The position numbers and the translations under genes were made by a program. Of a DNA stretch of 46,685 nt, positions 1 through 13,500 are shown in pieces; position 1 is the first letter of the stretch; each line of letters starts with the position of its first letter. The notes below the pieces were generated by a model. That model saw only the letters and a program-made list of their open reading frames with translations. It was not told where the DNA came from and searched no databases. Origin of the DNA: Coprococcus sp. (GTDB lineage Bacteria; Bacillota; Clostridia; Lachnospirales; Lachnospiraceae); contig JAEDGW010000005.1 in assembly GCA_016297325.1 (NCBI GenBank), positions 1-46,685 of the forward strand, read 5' to 3'.

Positions 1-608
1 TTTATCTTTATACTATGTATAGCCCCGCTTCCGATGTCCCAATTGATCTCTACGGATCTGATATCATTCACGCTTGTCGCAAATACATCCTTGACCTCAT
101 ACTTTGTAAAAACATCATCAAGCCTCAGATCTATGTCTCCATGTCTCGGTACATACATTATATTGATTCCCTTCTCCTTACATCTCGAATAGAACTGATC
201 CATGAAATCTCTGGCATCTATCTTAGTGTAATGTCCATACAAGGTACATTGTTCTTTCTTCTCCATTATTTCTTTCAGGTCATCATATGTAACCTCATCA
301 TCATATATATCATAATCTCCATAATTAAAAAGGTGTCCATCATCTCTATAATTATCCGGCTCATCAAGATACCAGCCATACCCCTTGACAGTATCTATCC
401 ATTCCTGTGACTCCTCCTCAGGCACGTATTTGAAACCATTTAACGCATATGAGACAATATTCTTCACTTCACTTATCTTGATCCTATTTGAACCCGCATA
501 AAACGCCAGTCCAACATATCCCCAGAAAAGCACCAGTGCTATGGCCCACTTCACAGTCAGCTTGATCCTCCTGTGTTTTGCCACATTCTCCTTTTCCAGC
601 TCGCTCAT
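1..608 (-). CDS. Putative membrane-anchored protein of unknown function, cut by the window edge
   Basis: The reading frame is open from an ATG at 608 down to position 1, so the C-terminus lies outside the window. The protein starts MSELEKENVAKHRR and has one membrane segment at about residues 18-38 (VKWAIALVLFWGYVGLAFYA). A soluble, acidic, Tyr/Asp-rich part follows, which is probably outside the membrane. I do not recognise the family. The start is odd. The only strong ribosome binding site (AGGAGG, 6 nt spacing) serves an ATG at 632 in the same frame, but codon 7 of that reading is TGA. The long frame can therefore only begin at 608, where no good Shine-Dalgarno sequence is visible. This is either a nonsense mutation, a six-codon leader followed by reinitiation, or a sequence error. 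Confidence 0.6.
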   Translation of the reverse strand, partial: MSELEKENVAKHRRIKLTVKWAIALVLFWGYVGLAFYAGSNRIKISEVKNIVSYALNGFKYVPEEESQEWIDTVKGYGWYLDEPDNYRDDGHLFNYGDYDIYDDEVTYDDLKEIMEKKEQCTLYGHYTKIDARDFMDQFYSRCKEKGINIMYVPRHGDIDLRLDDVFTKYEVKDVFATSVNDIRSVEINWDIGSGAIHSIKI

Positions 609-676
609 ATATCACATGTCATCTTTTCTCATCGTATACCTCCTGTCGCAGGCTTTACCACCTCTCCAATATTAAA

Positions 677-705
677 ACTTTAATGCCATTTTTTTCATAA
701 GTCAA
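677..705 (-). promoter_or_regulatory. Candidate sigma-A promoter for the truncated membrane protein
   Basis: On the minus strand TTGACT (700-705) is followed after 17 nt by TAAAGT (677-682). The spacing is ideal and the -10 box is a 4/6 match. It reads toward the gene whose ribosome binding site lies near 640. Confidence 0.45.
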
Positions 706-734
706 GTAACTATATCTTATATTTGCAAATGAGC

Positions 735-764
735 TTGACATCCTTTTTTATCAGGGAGTACACT
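735..764 (+). promoter_or_regulatory. Candidate sigma-A promoter for the phospholipase-like gene
   Basis: TTGACA (735-740) is a perfect -35 box. It is followed after 18 nt by TACACT (759-764), a 4/6 match to the -10 consensus. The ribosome binding site AAGGAG is at 774-779, ahead of the ATG at 790. Confidence 0.5.
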
Positions 765-789
765 CCACTTCATAAGGAGATTTTTTATT

Positions 790-1530
790 ATGCCTGGATA
801 CATCATGCACCTGTGTCAGGGGCAGTATATACTAGACAATATAAGCAGATATGAACTGCCCAAATGCAGCGAAGCGGTACAAAGTCTTCAGCACCCGGAT
901 GCCGTCACAGCAAATCTTTTCCAGCTCGGCGCCGTTCTGCCGGATGCGGCGGACAAATCCCTGACACACTTCAGACCAACTTATCAAGACAGCCTCATAA
1001 CCAAATATCCGGATATGGATCTTATCCTGAAGCGGTATCCCGTAAACAGGATGACAATTACAGACCTCGGAATTCTGGCGCACCTTTACATGGATGCACT
1101 GTATGTCGAGATGTTCTGGCCACAGTATTTTCGTTTTGAGGACAGCAGCAACGCAGAGACAACCGTCACCGATGACATTGATCATGTCCGCATGACAGCA
1201 AAGAGCATGCAGCACACAGATCACACCATTCCCATAGGGGAGTTTTTCTCTGACCGGTATTTTTACGGTGATTACAATGTCACGAACTCCCGGTTTAAAC
1301 AGGATTTTCATCCTGCCATACCGCAGGTAACTTCCCCGCAATTTATAATCAGGGAATGCAGCGGCTATTCAAAAGCCCGGCTTGCCGAAGATCTGGCTCA
1401 CTTTGTGGATACAAAGTATCCGGATGACTCAGCCCATACACACGTGTTTCCATACAAAGACATGTGTCAATTCATCAAGGACGCCTCAGAGAGGTTCTTT
1501 GAACTGTTAAAAAAAGGCACCGTGCACTGA
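790..1530 (+). CDS. Zinc-dependent phospholipase C-like protein
   Basis: This 246-residue protein starts MPGYIMHLCQG and carries the residue pattern of the zinc-dependent phospholipase C-like family. An N-terminal His (residue 7) is followed by GAVLPDAADK (about 48-57), THF (about 60-62), and then LGILAHLYMD (about 95-104), which supplies a His-x3-Asp pair. These His and Asp residues are the ones expected to bind metal. No signal peptide is visible, so it is probably cytoplasmic, unlike secreted clostridial alpha-toxins. The substrate cannot be told from sequence; a hydrolase acting on phosphoesters is the family-level inference. The ATG at 790 has AAGGAG 10 nt upstream. It is the only plus-strand protein gene in the window and stands alone, ending at a terminator shared with the convergent giant gene. 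Confidence 0.6.
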   Translation: MPGYIMHLCQGQYILDNISRYELPKCSEAVQSLQHPDAVTANLFQLGAVLPDAADKSLTHFRPTYQDSLITKYPDMDLILKRYPVNRMTITDLGILAHLYMDALYVEMFWPQYFRFEDSSNAETTVTDDIDHVRMTAKSMQHTDHTIPIGEFFSDRYFYGDYNVTNSRFKQDFHPAIPQVTSPQFIIRECSGYSKARLAEDLAHFVDTKYPDDSAHTHVFPYKDMCQFIKDASERFFELLKKGTVH

Positions 1531-1576
1531 CGGATCCCATCCGGGATCTGTCAGGCACGATGCCTTTCTTTTTGTC
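1510..1576. terminator. Bidirectional intrinsic terminator
   Basis: A long interrupted hairpin combines AAAGGCA/TGCCTTT, TGC/GCA, CTGAC/GTCAG and GATCCC/GGGATC. It is flanked by an A-run on the left and a T-run on the right. It sits between the convergent genes ending at 1530 and 1596 and can stop transcription from both sides. Confidence 0.8.
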
Positions 1577-1595
1577 GATCAGTGATCGGCTTTCC

Positions 1596-4500
1596 TTACT
1601 TTGTCTTAACCTGTTTTACAGTTGAGTATGAGCTGTAATACCTTACTCCGCCGTAAACCTTGTAAGCTCTTACCTTGAAGTAATAGTTCTTATTTTTTGT
1701 AAGTCCGCTCTTTACGTACTGTATCTTTGCAGCCTTCTTAAGAGTTGCAACTCTTGTGTATCTGCCATTCTTTGCTGTGGACATATATACCTCATATCCG
1801 TCAGCTCCGGCAACAGATCTCCAAGCAAGTGTCACCTTTGAAGCTCCTGACTTTGATGTAACAACCGGTATACCTGGAGCTGTTACTGAAGAAACGTGAG
1901 TTCCGGCATTCTCTACCTTTGCTGTGCCATTCTTCTTGTATGCAGTCACCTTATACTTGTACTCTGTTCCACCTGACAGTTTTGAACTTACAAACGTTGT
2001 AGACTTGTTCGATGTAATAGTCTTTATAGCCACCGGCTTCTTGCCTACATATCTGTACACTATATATCCATCTGCATTTGCAACTACATTCCACTTGAGT
2101 GTAATAGATACGCTGCTCCTTGCAGTAACCTTAAGGCCGGTCACTGCAGATGGTGTTGTCATTGCCTGTACAGTTGTTCCGTCTCCCTCAAGTCTCTTGC
2201 CTGCATATGCTCTGTATGCCTTTACTACGAATGTATACTTTGTACTTCCCTTAAGTCCTGTTATTGCAGCAGATGTACCTGTTACACGCTTCACAAATAC
2301 TGACTTCTTAGTTGCACTGTTGTATCTGTATACGTTGTATCCCGAAGCACCTGTGACTGCCTTCCATCCCAGAACTATCTTCTTGTCAGTTCTTGAACTT
2401 ACCTTCACGCCAGTCGGCTTTCCTGGGTATGTCGATATCGCAACTGTCTGCTTATTTCCTTCTACGATCTTACCAGATGTAGTCTTCACGTAAGCTGCCA
2501 CAGCTATCGTGTACGATGTACCCGCCTTAAGTCCGCCTACTGTGTATCTTGTTCCTGTAACTGTCTTTACCTTTACATAAGTCTTTGTCTTGCTGTCATA
2601 TCTGTAAACTACATATCCCGTAGCCTTAGTTACCGCCTTCCAGCTTACCGTTGCTGTAGATACTGTAGACTTTTCGTACTTCAGTCCCGCCGGCTTGTTT
2701 GGAAGGATTCTGAATGTCACTACCTTTGTTCCGTAGAAATTGTTGAGTCCTGTGATGATCGCAGTTGCAATTCCCGGGTTCGTATTGTTCAGATATCTGA
2801 CTGAGTATTCGTCAGGGCTGATAGTCACACTGCCGATCTTAACCGTAAGTGCCGGTGTCTTTGCCTTGCCATCATACTGAACATCCTTTACAGGTGACAC
2901 AACAGCCTTTGATATATCAAATGCCTTTATTCTGAACTGCTTTGTAACGCTGCCCTTGTAATCGCCTGCAAATGTGATAGTACAGGATGCCTTGCTCGTC
3001 CTTGTCAGCGTGATTCCACTGTTGTTCTTATATGTTATCGTGTAATCTCTGCCTTCCTTCAGAACCAGGCTGCCCCATGTTATTCTGACATTCTTAAACT
3101 TAACTGCTGATCCTTCATAAGTAACTTCCGGATCAATTCCGCTTATAACCGCTGTCTTGCTGATATCTACTCTGCCTATAACGAAGCTCTTCTTCACTGA
3201 ATCAGTGTAATTGCCTGTTCCTGTGATGATCACTGTCGCTGTTCCTGCATGGATATTGTTCATGTACTCCACTGTGTAATCAGTTCCCTGACTGAGTGTC
3301 TTTCCATCAACAACAACTTCCATATCCTGTGTTATCGCATGTCCTGTAAACTGTTTTCTGACAATTCCCGTCACCTCAGCTCCGGCTATGCTCTTCTTTG
3401 TTATTGCAAAGTATCTTGTTACTGAATCCTTGTAATTACCCTTTCCTGTTACAACCACCTTGGCTCTGCCTGTGGCGTCAGTGTTCATGTCGTAACTGAG
3501 AACGTAGTCCGTACCCTCCTCGAGCAGAATATCTCCATTCTTTACAGTCACTACAGGAACCACCTGGCCTCCTGTGTACTCTGTAGATGCACTGCATGTA
3601 ACAGTACAGTTCTTTAAGCTTCTCGCAGATACCTCAAATGATCCTGTTATGCTTCCTGTGTAATTACCCTTTCCTGTAATCTTAAGTGACGCTGTTCCGA
3701 CGGCTATGTTGTCTGAGTATTCAACTGTGTAGTCATTATCGCTCAGAACCACACCGTTCTTTACAACTGTAACTGCAGGCTCCACAGCACTTCCTGTGTA
3801 CTCTGCATCTTCCGCAGTAACCTTTGCACCGGTAATGTCCGCAGGCATTATCTTGAATGTGCTCTTTACAGTTCCTGTGTAATTTGAATTGCTTCCCGCA
3901 GTTGCTGTAACCGTTGCAGTTCCCGCGTTCACATTGTCAGTATATCTTACTACAAATTCTGCTATCTCATCATCATCCAGACTATATGATCCATCCGCTG
4001 CTGCAACAGACTTAACTGCCGGTGTGATTGCCTTTCCGGTGTAAACTGCGCTGTCTTTTGCAAGTCCAAGTATAAGATCTGATACATCTCTCTTCGTGAT
4101 AACAAATGTCGCAGTCTTTGAACCTACATAATCGCCATATCCTGTTACACGGACAGTGGCTGTACCAACATTGTAGTTGCCTGAATATGAAACCTTGTAA
4201 TCGGTTCCCTCGGTCAGAACCTTGTCACCATATGTGACAGTGATCTCAGGCGTTATGTTCTTCTTCGCAAATACCTGATCTGCTATGGCAGCGATCTTTG
4301 CACCGCTGATATTTACAGGATCCTTCGTAATAGTGAAGAAACGCTCAACTGTTCCTGTGAAGCTTCCCTTACCTGTGATAACCGCCTTTGCCGGAGCATT
4401 CGCACCTGCCGGCTCCACGTTGTTACTGTATGTGATCTCGTAATCAACGCCCTCCACAAGGGTAATATCTCCAAATGTAACACTTACATCCGGCTCAATA

Positions 4501-7500
4501 GCTTTTCCTGTGTAAAGCTGTCCTTCGATCTCACTCACATGGCAGTCAGATATATCTCTTCTCACTATGGCAAATGTCTTTTCAACACGTCCTGTATAGT
4601 TGCCCATACCGGTTATGATGACCTTTGCACTGTCTGTGACATTCTTGTTGCCACTGTAAGTAACTGTGTAATCTCTGCCCTCCACAAGCACCTCGTCATC
4701 ATAGTAGACCTTAAGTCCTGCAAATGTGATCTCTCTGCCTGTGTATGTAACACTGTCTTTGATTCCTGTTATCTCAGCATCTGATATATCTGCGCCACCG
4801 ATGGCAAACAGCTTGCTGATGCTTCCCTGGTAATTGCCCTTACCTGTGATGACCGCCGTTGCTGCATTTGTCACATCAACGTTGTTCTTGTAGCTTACTG
4901 TGTAATCCTTTCCAGCTTCCAGTGTCCTCTCGCCATCCATAACAACCACATCAGGTGTGACCGGATTGCCGGTGTAGTTCTGACGTTCAATATCCGCAAC
5001 CTTTGCAAGTGAGATATCTCTTGGTGTGATGTCAAATGTCTCAACCGCAGTTCCGGTGTAGTTGCCTATACCTGTAACAACAACTGATGCCTTTGACGTC
5101 TCCGTTGTCACGTTCACGTTGTCGCTGTATGAAACTGTAAAGTCTCTGTCCTCCTCAAGAGTTACGCCTCCAAGGATGACTGTCACTGAAGGTGTCAGAG
5201 GTGAACCTGTATATCTCACTGATGCAACATTTATATCCGCATCTGTGAGCTTCCTTGCACTTATTCTGAATCTTGCCGTCTTTGTTCCGCTGTAATTATT
5301 GATACCTGTTATCGTCAGGACTGCGCTGTCTGTCACATTGATGTTGTTGCTGAAATCAGCTCTGAAATCAACACCCTCTGTGAGTGTTCTTCCAGCCAGA
5401 CTTACTGTGAATGCAGGTGTCACAGCCTCTCCTGTGTATACACCGTTGTCCACCTTCACTGTCGCATTCTCCACTGACGCTCCAACTATCTTGAATGTCT
5501 TGCTTACGCTTCCTGTGAATCCCTCGCCCGGAAGTGCTGTGATCGTGATAATACCTGTACCTACATCAGTATTTGATGAGTAACTGATGTCAAGATTATC
5601 ATAATCTGTAAGTGTAACTGATCTTCCAGCCCTCTTTACTGTAAATGATACAACAGAAGGCTTTATAGCTGTTCCTGTGTACATATAAGTTGCTGCATCA
5701 AGAGCTATCTGGCCATCACTTATATCCACCGGTACGATCTTGAATGTCGTAGATACAGATCCCGTGTATGCATTTATACCCTTTGCAATCACAGTTGCTG
5801 TTCCCTCTTCTACGTTGTCCACATAGGAAAGAGCATAGTCTGTTCCAAGTTCAAGAGTCTTTCCTGCATTTGTGACTGTCACATCAGGAGTGAGCGGCTG
5901 ACCCATATTGTAGAGCTGATCTGCCACCTTGCTGATAACAGCCTTTGATATGTCTGTTACATTCTTTGATATTGCAAATCTTATGCTGAGTGTTCCTTTA
6001 TAGTTGCCGCAGCCTGTCACAGTTACCAAAGCCATGGAATCTGCCGTTGTAACCTGGATATTGTTGCTATAAGTTACAGTGTAGTCAGTTCCCTGCTTAA
6101 GAACATTTGAGCCATCCCTGATCGTTACATCCGGTTTGATCTCCTTGCCTGTGTATATCTGGCCGCTTATCGCCTCTGCATCACACTTGCTTATATCCTT
6201 TGCGGTAATTGCAAATACCTTGCTTATCTCTCCGCTGTAATTGCCCTTACCTGTTATTATTACCTCTGCCTTGTCTGTCACATTGATATTGTTTCTGTAG
6301 GTTACAGTGTAATCCTCATCCTCTGAGAGTGCTCTTCCTGAGATGGTTACGAGGATATCGTCAAATGTGATCTCCCTGCCTGTATAAACCACGCTCTCAT
6401 CTATTCCTGTGACCTCGGCATCCTCTATAGTTACGTTCTCAATTACAAATTCAGCCTGTATGCTTCCTGTGTAATTGCCCTTACCTGTTACAGTTACAAC
6501 TGCGGCATTTCCTGCCTCAATGTTGTTCTCATATGTAACTGTATAATCTGTTCCTGAGACAAGCACTGTCTTATCAAGTGTCACACGGACATCCGGTCTT
6601 ATCTCGCTTCCTGTATACTTCTGGTTCTCAATAGCTCCGATAACAGCATTTTCAATAGACTTAGGCATGATGTCGAATGTCTTAACTGCCATTCCCTCGT
6701 AGTTGCCTGTTCCCTTGACTGTCACTGAGGCCTTTATCTTTGCTGTTGTGGCATCTATGTTGTTGCTGTAAGTTACAGTGTAATCGATATCCTCATTCAG
6801 GATCTCTCCATCCACTGTCACAGTCACGGCCGGGGTCACCGGCTTTCCTGTGTACACAGCGTCAGCCACCGTGATATCTGCATCGCTTAAGCTCTTTGCT
6901 GTGATCGCAAAGTATCCAACTGCGCTGCCCTTGTAGTTGCCGGTTCCGGTTACAGTAACCATTGCGGCATTTCCAACGTTCACATTGCCCGTGTATGCTG
7001 CTGTGAAATCTCTGCCAGCCACAAGCTTCTTGCCATCGAGTGTTACTGTGTATGCAGGCTTTACTGCGCTTCCTGTATATACAGCATTTTCAGGACTTAC
7101 CACTGCATCCGAGATATCAACTCCCGTTATGACAAATGTCACACTTACACTTCCTGTAAATCCACTGCCCTTTCTGGCTGTTATGACTGCCTTTGCTGTT
7201 CCCACATTCTCGTTATCACTGTATGTGATATCAAATGCATCAAATGATGTAACTGTCTCTGACTTTCCCTGTCTGTCTACTGTGATCATGCTGAGAGCAG
7301 GCTTTACAGCAGAACCTGTGTACTCATAAGAATCGTTCTCCAGCACTGCTACAGCCTTTGTTATGTCTATAGGCTTTATGGCAAATGTCGTGCTTACAGA
7401 ACCGGTATTCTTATTGATACCATTTGCCTGTATAGTTGCTGTTCCCTCGTCAACGTTGTTGATATAGATAAGTTCATAATCCTTATCCTGTGTGAGCTTC

Positions 7501-10500
7501 TTGCCCTCATATGTCAGTGTAACCTCTGGCTTTATAGCATTGCCAAAGTTGTAATACTGATCAGCGACCTCGCTCATCTGAGCCTTTGATATATCTACAA
7601 CCTGCTCGGCAATCGTAAATGTCACACTCACACTGCCCTTGTAGTTTCCGACACCTGTGATAGTAACCTCGGCTCTGTCCGTCACATCAATGTTGTTTGA
7701 GTATTCCACCGTATAGTCCGTTCCGGCTGTAAGAACATTTGCGCCATCCCTAACTACAACTTCCGGCTTCACCTCTGTTCCGGTGTAGATCTGGCCTCCT
7801 ATCGGATCCACGCTGCACCTTGCAATATTCTTCTCTGTGATGGCAAATGACTTTCTCACCTGTCCACCATAGTTTCCTGTTCCAGTTATCACTACATATG
7901 CCGGAACATCTGCCTTTGTGACGTTCAGGTTGTTCTCATATTCTACAGTGTAATCTGTATCCTTTTCGAGAACTCTTCCATTCACAGTAACCTTTATTCC
8001 TGTGAACTCAATGTTCTGTCCTGTATAGACAACCGTCTCTGTGATACCGCTTACCTCAGCATTCTCGATACTGTATGCCTTGATCTCGAATGTCTTAGTA
8101 ACTGTACCAGTATAGTTTCCAATACCAGTTATCACAGCCTTTGCCTCATCTGTCACGGCACTGTTGTTCTCATACTCTACTGTGTAATCAACGCCCTCTG
8201 TGAGAGTGATCTTACCATTTCTGATGACAACTTCCGGACATACCTGGCTGCCGCCAAATACCTGGGCTGGAATATCGTCTATACTGAGTTTTGATATATC
8301 CATAGGTGTTATCGCAAACTCGCCGCTCACTGTTCCTGTATAGTTTCCGATACCGGTCACAGTTACAACAGCCTTTGCCGCACCTGTAGTCACATCAATA
8401 TTATCACTGTAGCTTAATGTGTAATCCACATCCTTCTTAAGAGTTATTCCGTCAAGCACAACCTCCACGGCAGTCTCAACAAGAGCTCCTGTGTACTCAG
8501 CGCTGTCTGCTTTTACCTCTGCAAGAGATATTCTCTTTGGACTGATGACAAACTGCGTTGTCACACTGCCCGCATAGTTTCCTATACCTTTGATTGTAAG
8601 CTTTGCACTGTCTGTCACATCTACATTGTTTGAAGCAGTAACTGTGTAATCAACGTCAGGAACAAGTGTCCTTCCGCCTGCCACAACACTGCACTCAGGA
8701 ATTATTTCCTTGCCTGTGTATACCGCACTGCCGACTGTCACCTCTGCAGAATCTATAAGTGCTGCGCTTATCTTAAAGTTCTTCTGTGCAGTTCCTGCAA
8801 ATCCCTGGTTCTCGATCGCCTGGATCGTAACTGTTGCAGTTCCTACATTTGTATTGTCAGCATATGTGATCTCAAATGGTGTGAGATCTGTTACCTCTCT
8901 CTTTACTCCATTTCTTGTCACTGTAACTGATACTATCTGTGCCTTGACTGCGCTGCCTGTGTACTCATACGCATCCTGGCTGAGCGTTATATCCGCCCCT
9001 GTCACATCTACAGGGAGGATCTTAAATGTACGGCTTACCTCTCCCTTATTCTGATTGATACCCTTAACTGTAGCGGTTGCAGTTCCTACATTTATATTGT
9101 CTGTGTAGGTTACACTGTAATCCACATCCTTTGTCAGAGTCTTGCTGCCAAGCTTAACTGTCACAGCAGGTGTGAGCTCTGCGCCGAAATCATAATACTG
9201 ATCTGCTATAGCACTTATCTGCGCATTCGAGATATCAAGTACCTCTTTTGCTATAGTGAACTCTGCGGTGAGTGATCCGGTATAGTTGCCCTTACCTGTG
9301 ATGATCGCCTTTGCATTCTTGCCAACCTCTACATTGTCTGTATAATCTACCGTATAGTCTGTATCCTTTTCGAGGATCCTCAGGCCATCTCTCACAGTAA
9401 CATCCGGTGTCACCTCACTGCCTGTATATATCTGGCCTTCGATGGCATCAACCTTACATGTTGCAAGATTCTTTGATGTGATATCAAATGATGTTCTTAT
9501 CTGTCCACCATAGTTGTCGATTCCCTTAACCACAACGTATGCTTTCTTGTCTGCTGTGGTCACATTCACGTTGTTCTCGTAGCTTACTGTGTAATCTGAA
9601 CCGTATACCAGAGTTTCGCCCTTCATCACTACTGAGATATCATCAAATGTGATGCTGTCTCCTGTATAAACTGCACTCTCTGGAACTCCAAGTACCACTG
9701 CATCTGCAATACTTGCGCCGCAGATCTCAAATACCTTTGTAACGGTTCCCTGGTAGTTGCCCTTGCCCTTTACAGTTGCTCTTGCATCTACCGTCTTGTC
9801 TATATTGTTGCTGTATGTTACTTCATAATCTCTGCCAGCCACCAGAATGATATCGCCGTTCTTTACAGTAAGTGCCGGCTCGATAGCATGTCCGGTGTAC
9901 TCCTGTGCAGCTATATCTTCGATGTCATCCGCTGTCAGCTTTTTCGCTGTGATATCAAAGTTTACTATCAGACGGCCTGTGTAATTGCCCATAGCCTTTA
10001 TGACTGCTGAAGCCTTCTTGTCATCTGATGTCACATCTTTGTTATCAGTGTATGTTACTGTGTAATCAGTTCCCTCTTTGAGAGTCACGCCATCTACCAC
10101 AAGTTTGACAGCAGGTGTGATCGCATATCCTGTATATACCTGTGATGGTATGCTGCATTCTCCATCGGCAATGCTTCTTGCCTTGATCTCAAATGTATGC
10201 TTTATCACGCCTTCGTAGTTGCCCTTACCTGTGATCGTGCACTCTGCTGTTCCGGCATCCACACTCTCTGAAACTGTTACTGTGTAATCTGTTCCGTTTA
10301 CAAGTTCCTTGTCTCCGATAACCACCTTGACCTCAGGAACAACTGCTTTTCCTGTGTATGTCACATCGCCGGTGCTTACCACAGCTCCTGCTATGCTCTT
10401 ACGTGTTATCTCGAAGCTTCCCTCTGCTGTTCCTGTGAAGTTTGCGTTCTTTCCAGCCGATACATATACCTTTGCTGTTCCGGCATTCACATTGTCCTCG

Positions 10501-13500
10501 TACTTCACATCAAACAGCGTAAGATCTGTGATGATCTCTGTGTTATCACCATTTGCTATGGCAAGTTTTACAACAGACGGTGTGATCTCGTCTCCTGTAT
10601 ACTCAAATGCAGTTCCCTTAAGAGTTAAAACTGCCTTGCTCATATCAGCCGGTTTTATGTTGAACCTTGTCTGTAATGTCTTGTTGTAACCACCGATTCC
10701 CGTGATCGTAACAGTGGCTGTTCCCACATTCACATTGTCTGAATAATCTACCTTGTAATCCTCACCCAGCACAAGATCCTTTCCATCCAGAGTCACTGTG
10801 ACTGCAGGTGTTATATCTCTGCCAAATGCATATGTCTGATCAGGTATAGCCTTTACGCTTGCACCTGATATATCGATAAGTTTTCTTGCAATGACAAATT
10901 CTTTTGTTATCTTTCCAGTGTAATTGCCCTTACCTGTTACAATAGCCTTTGCCTTAGCTGTGTCTGTTGTCTCATCGATATTTGCTGAGTATGTGATGTC
11001 ATAATCAACACCATTTACAAGCAGTATCGTTCCATTCTTGATAGTTACGTCAGGCTTGATCTCCTTGCCTGTCCATACCTGGCTCTCTATCTCCTGGACG
11101 TCACAATCGCTGATATTCTTCTTTGTGATCGTGAAGTGTACTGTCTTTTCACCAGTGTAATTGCCACAGCCTGTCACAACAAAGTATGTATCATCATCTG
11201 CAGTGACTGAGCTGTTGCCGACATACTTCACAGTATAATCAACGCCTGCTGTAAGAACCTCGCCTGCGCATGTGACAACTATATCAGCAAATGTAACCTC
11301 TGATCCTGTATAAGGGACTGAGTCACTGTAGCCACTTACCGTCGCAGCTGAAAGTGATCTAGGAAGTATCTTAAATTCCACTTTTGCAGTTCCGGCATAA
11401 TTGCCTTTTCCTGTGATGACTGCGTATGCCATCTGGTCATCCGTGGTCACATTCGTATTTGCCGAGTATGTGATCTCGTAATCAATACCCACATTTAACT
11501 GTGTTCCATCAGCAGTGCTGACAGATACTGCAGGTGTCACAGGCTTTCCTGTGTATGTCTGATCCTCTATGGCAGATATGACCGCATCAGCTATGTCTGC
11601 CTGAGTTATCTTAAATGTATCTGTAATGCTTCCCTTGTAATTGCCAGTACCTTCTATTATTACTACTGCAGTACCGACATTCACATTCTTGTCGTATGAA
11701 ACTGTGTAATCAGTTCCTGATATAAGGGTTTTTCCACCAAGGACAACCTTCACATCCGGTGTGATCTCCCTGCCTGTATATACCTGATCCTCTACATACA
11801 CATCTGCATCTGTGATGGTTCTCTCAGTTATATTGAAGCTTCCGCTCACACTGCCTGTATAGTTTCCTATACCTGTTACAAGGAATGATCCCTTGCCAAC
11901 CTTTACATTATTGCTGTAGCTTACCTTATAATCCTTGCCCTCAGTGAGCACGCTGCCCTTGTATGAAACCTTGACAGCAGGTGTCAGGGCAGTGCCCTGA
12001 TATACGGCATCTTCCGCAGTTGCAATAGCTCCTGACAGGTCATCTGCCACGATCTCAAATTCACCGCTTACACTGCCTGTATAGTTTCCTGTAGTCTTTG
12101 CTGTAACGACAACTGTTGCTGTTCCCACGTTCACATTGTCTGTACATGCCACGTCAAAGCTGTCCATATCAGTTATCACCACATCATCTGAGATGACTAT
12201 TCCGCTGATAAGTGGCTGCTGTGCTTTTCCGGTGTATACAAGTCTGTCGCTGTCAAGTTTCAGGCTGCCCTTTGATACGTCAAATGCGTTTATCGTGAAG
12301 TATACAGTCTTTGTTCCTGAATAATAGCCCATACCTGTGATTATTATCTTGGCTGTTCCGACATTTATATTGTCCTCATAAGCCAGTGTATAATCAGTGC
12401 CTTCCTTAAGGCTTATTCCTGAACATACCACATCTACAGATGGTGTTATGGCTTTGCCCATGTTGTAGATCTGCGCCTTAACTGCTGAAACTGTAGCAGT
12501 GCTGATGTCAACCACGCTTCTCGAAATTGAGAAGTATACTGTCCTGCTTCCTTCGTAGTTTCCTGTTCCTGTTATGACTGCCTCTGCTTTATCCGTCACA
12601 TCTGTGTTGTTTGCATATGTTACGGTGTAGTCCTTTCCTGATACGAGAACAATGCTTCCGTTCTTCACAGTCACCTCAGGCTTTATCTCACTTCCGGTCC
12701 ACTTCTGTCCCGGTATCGGAGCGATATCACAATCGTTTATATCTGCCTTTGTGATCTCAAATCCTACCGTCTGCTCTCCGCTGTAGTTTCCTATACCTGT
12801 GAACTTTACAGTGGCCTTGCCGACCTCAATGTTATCTGTATAGGTAACAACATAATCTACATTCTCGGTAAGTTTTACATCACCGATCTTCACTTCATAT
12901 CCTGACAAAGTCACATTCTTTCCTGTGTATCTTGCACTCTCAGGAATTCCACTTATCACTGCTGCCGTAAAGTCAGCCGGAGTGATCTCAAATGTCACCG
13001 TCTTACGGCCTGTGAAATTGCCATAACCTGTTATGACGGCCTTTGCCTTTTTCGTCTGTGTTGTGACATTTATATTGTCGCTGTACTCTACCTCAAAGTC
13101 TGTTCCCCTCTCAAGGACAGTGTCTCCGAGTTTTACAGTTACATCAGGCTTTATCTCTGATCCTGTGTAACTTACAGATTCAGCTATCTCAACGTCACAT
13201 GCAGATATATCCATCGCTGTTATCTCAAATGATTTCTTTACCTGGCCACTGTGGTTATGCTTTCCTGTGACGGTCACATATGCAGTGCCCTTATTTACAT
13301 TTGATGTGTACTCTGTATCGTACTCTGTAGCCGGAAGCACCTTGCCGTCCAATGTGACAACAACCTCCGGTGTGAGCTCTTCACCTGTGTATACCTGATC
13401 TGCCACAGTGACAACCGCTGTGCCTATGGACTTTGCCGTGATGGCAAATGAACCCTTCACAGTTCCTGTATAGTTGCCGGTTCCTGTGACAAGCACCAAA

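Noticed and set aside
15..410. Plus-strand open frame of 131 codons at the left edge
   Set aside because: It is antisense to the edge-truncated minus-strand gene, which has better codon use and a membrane segment after its start.
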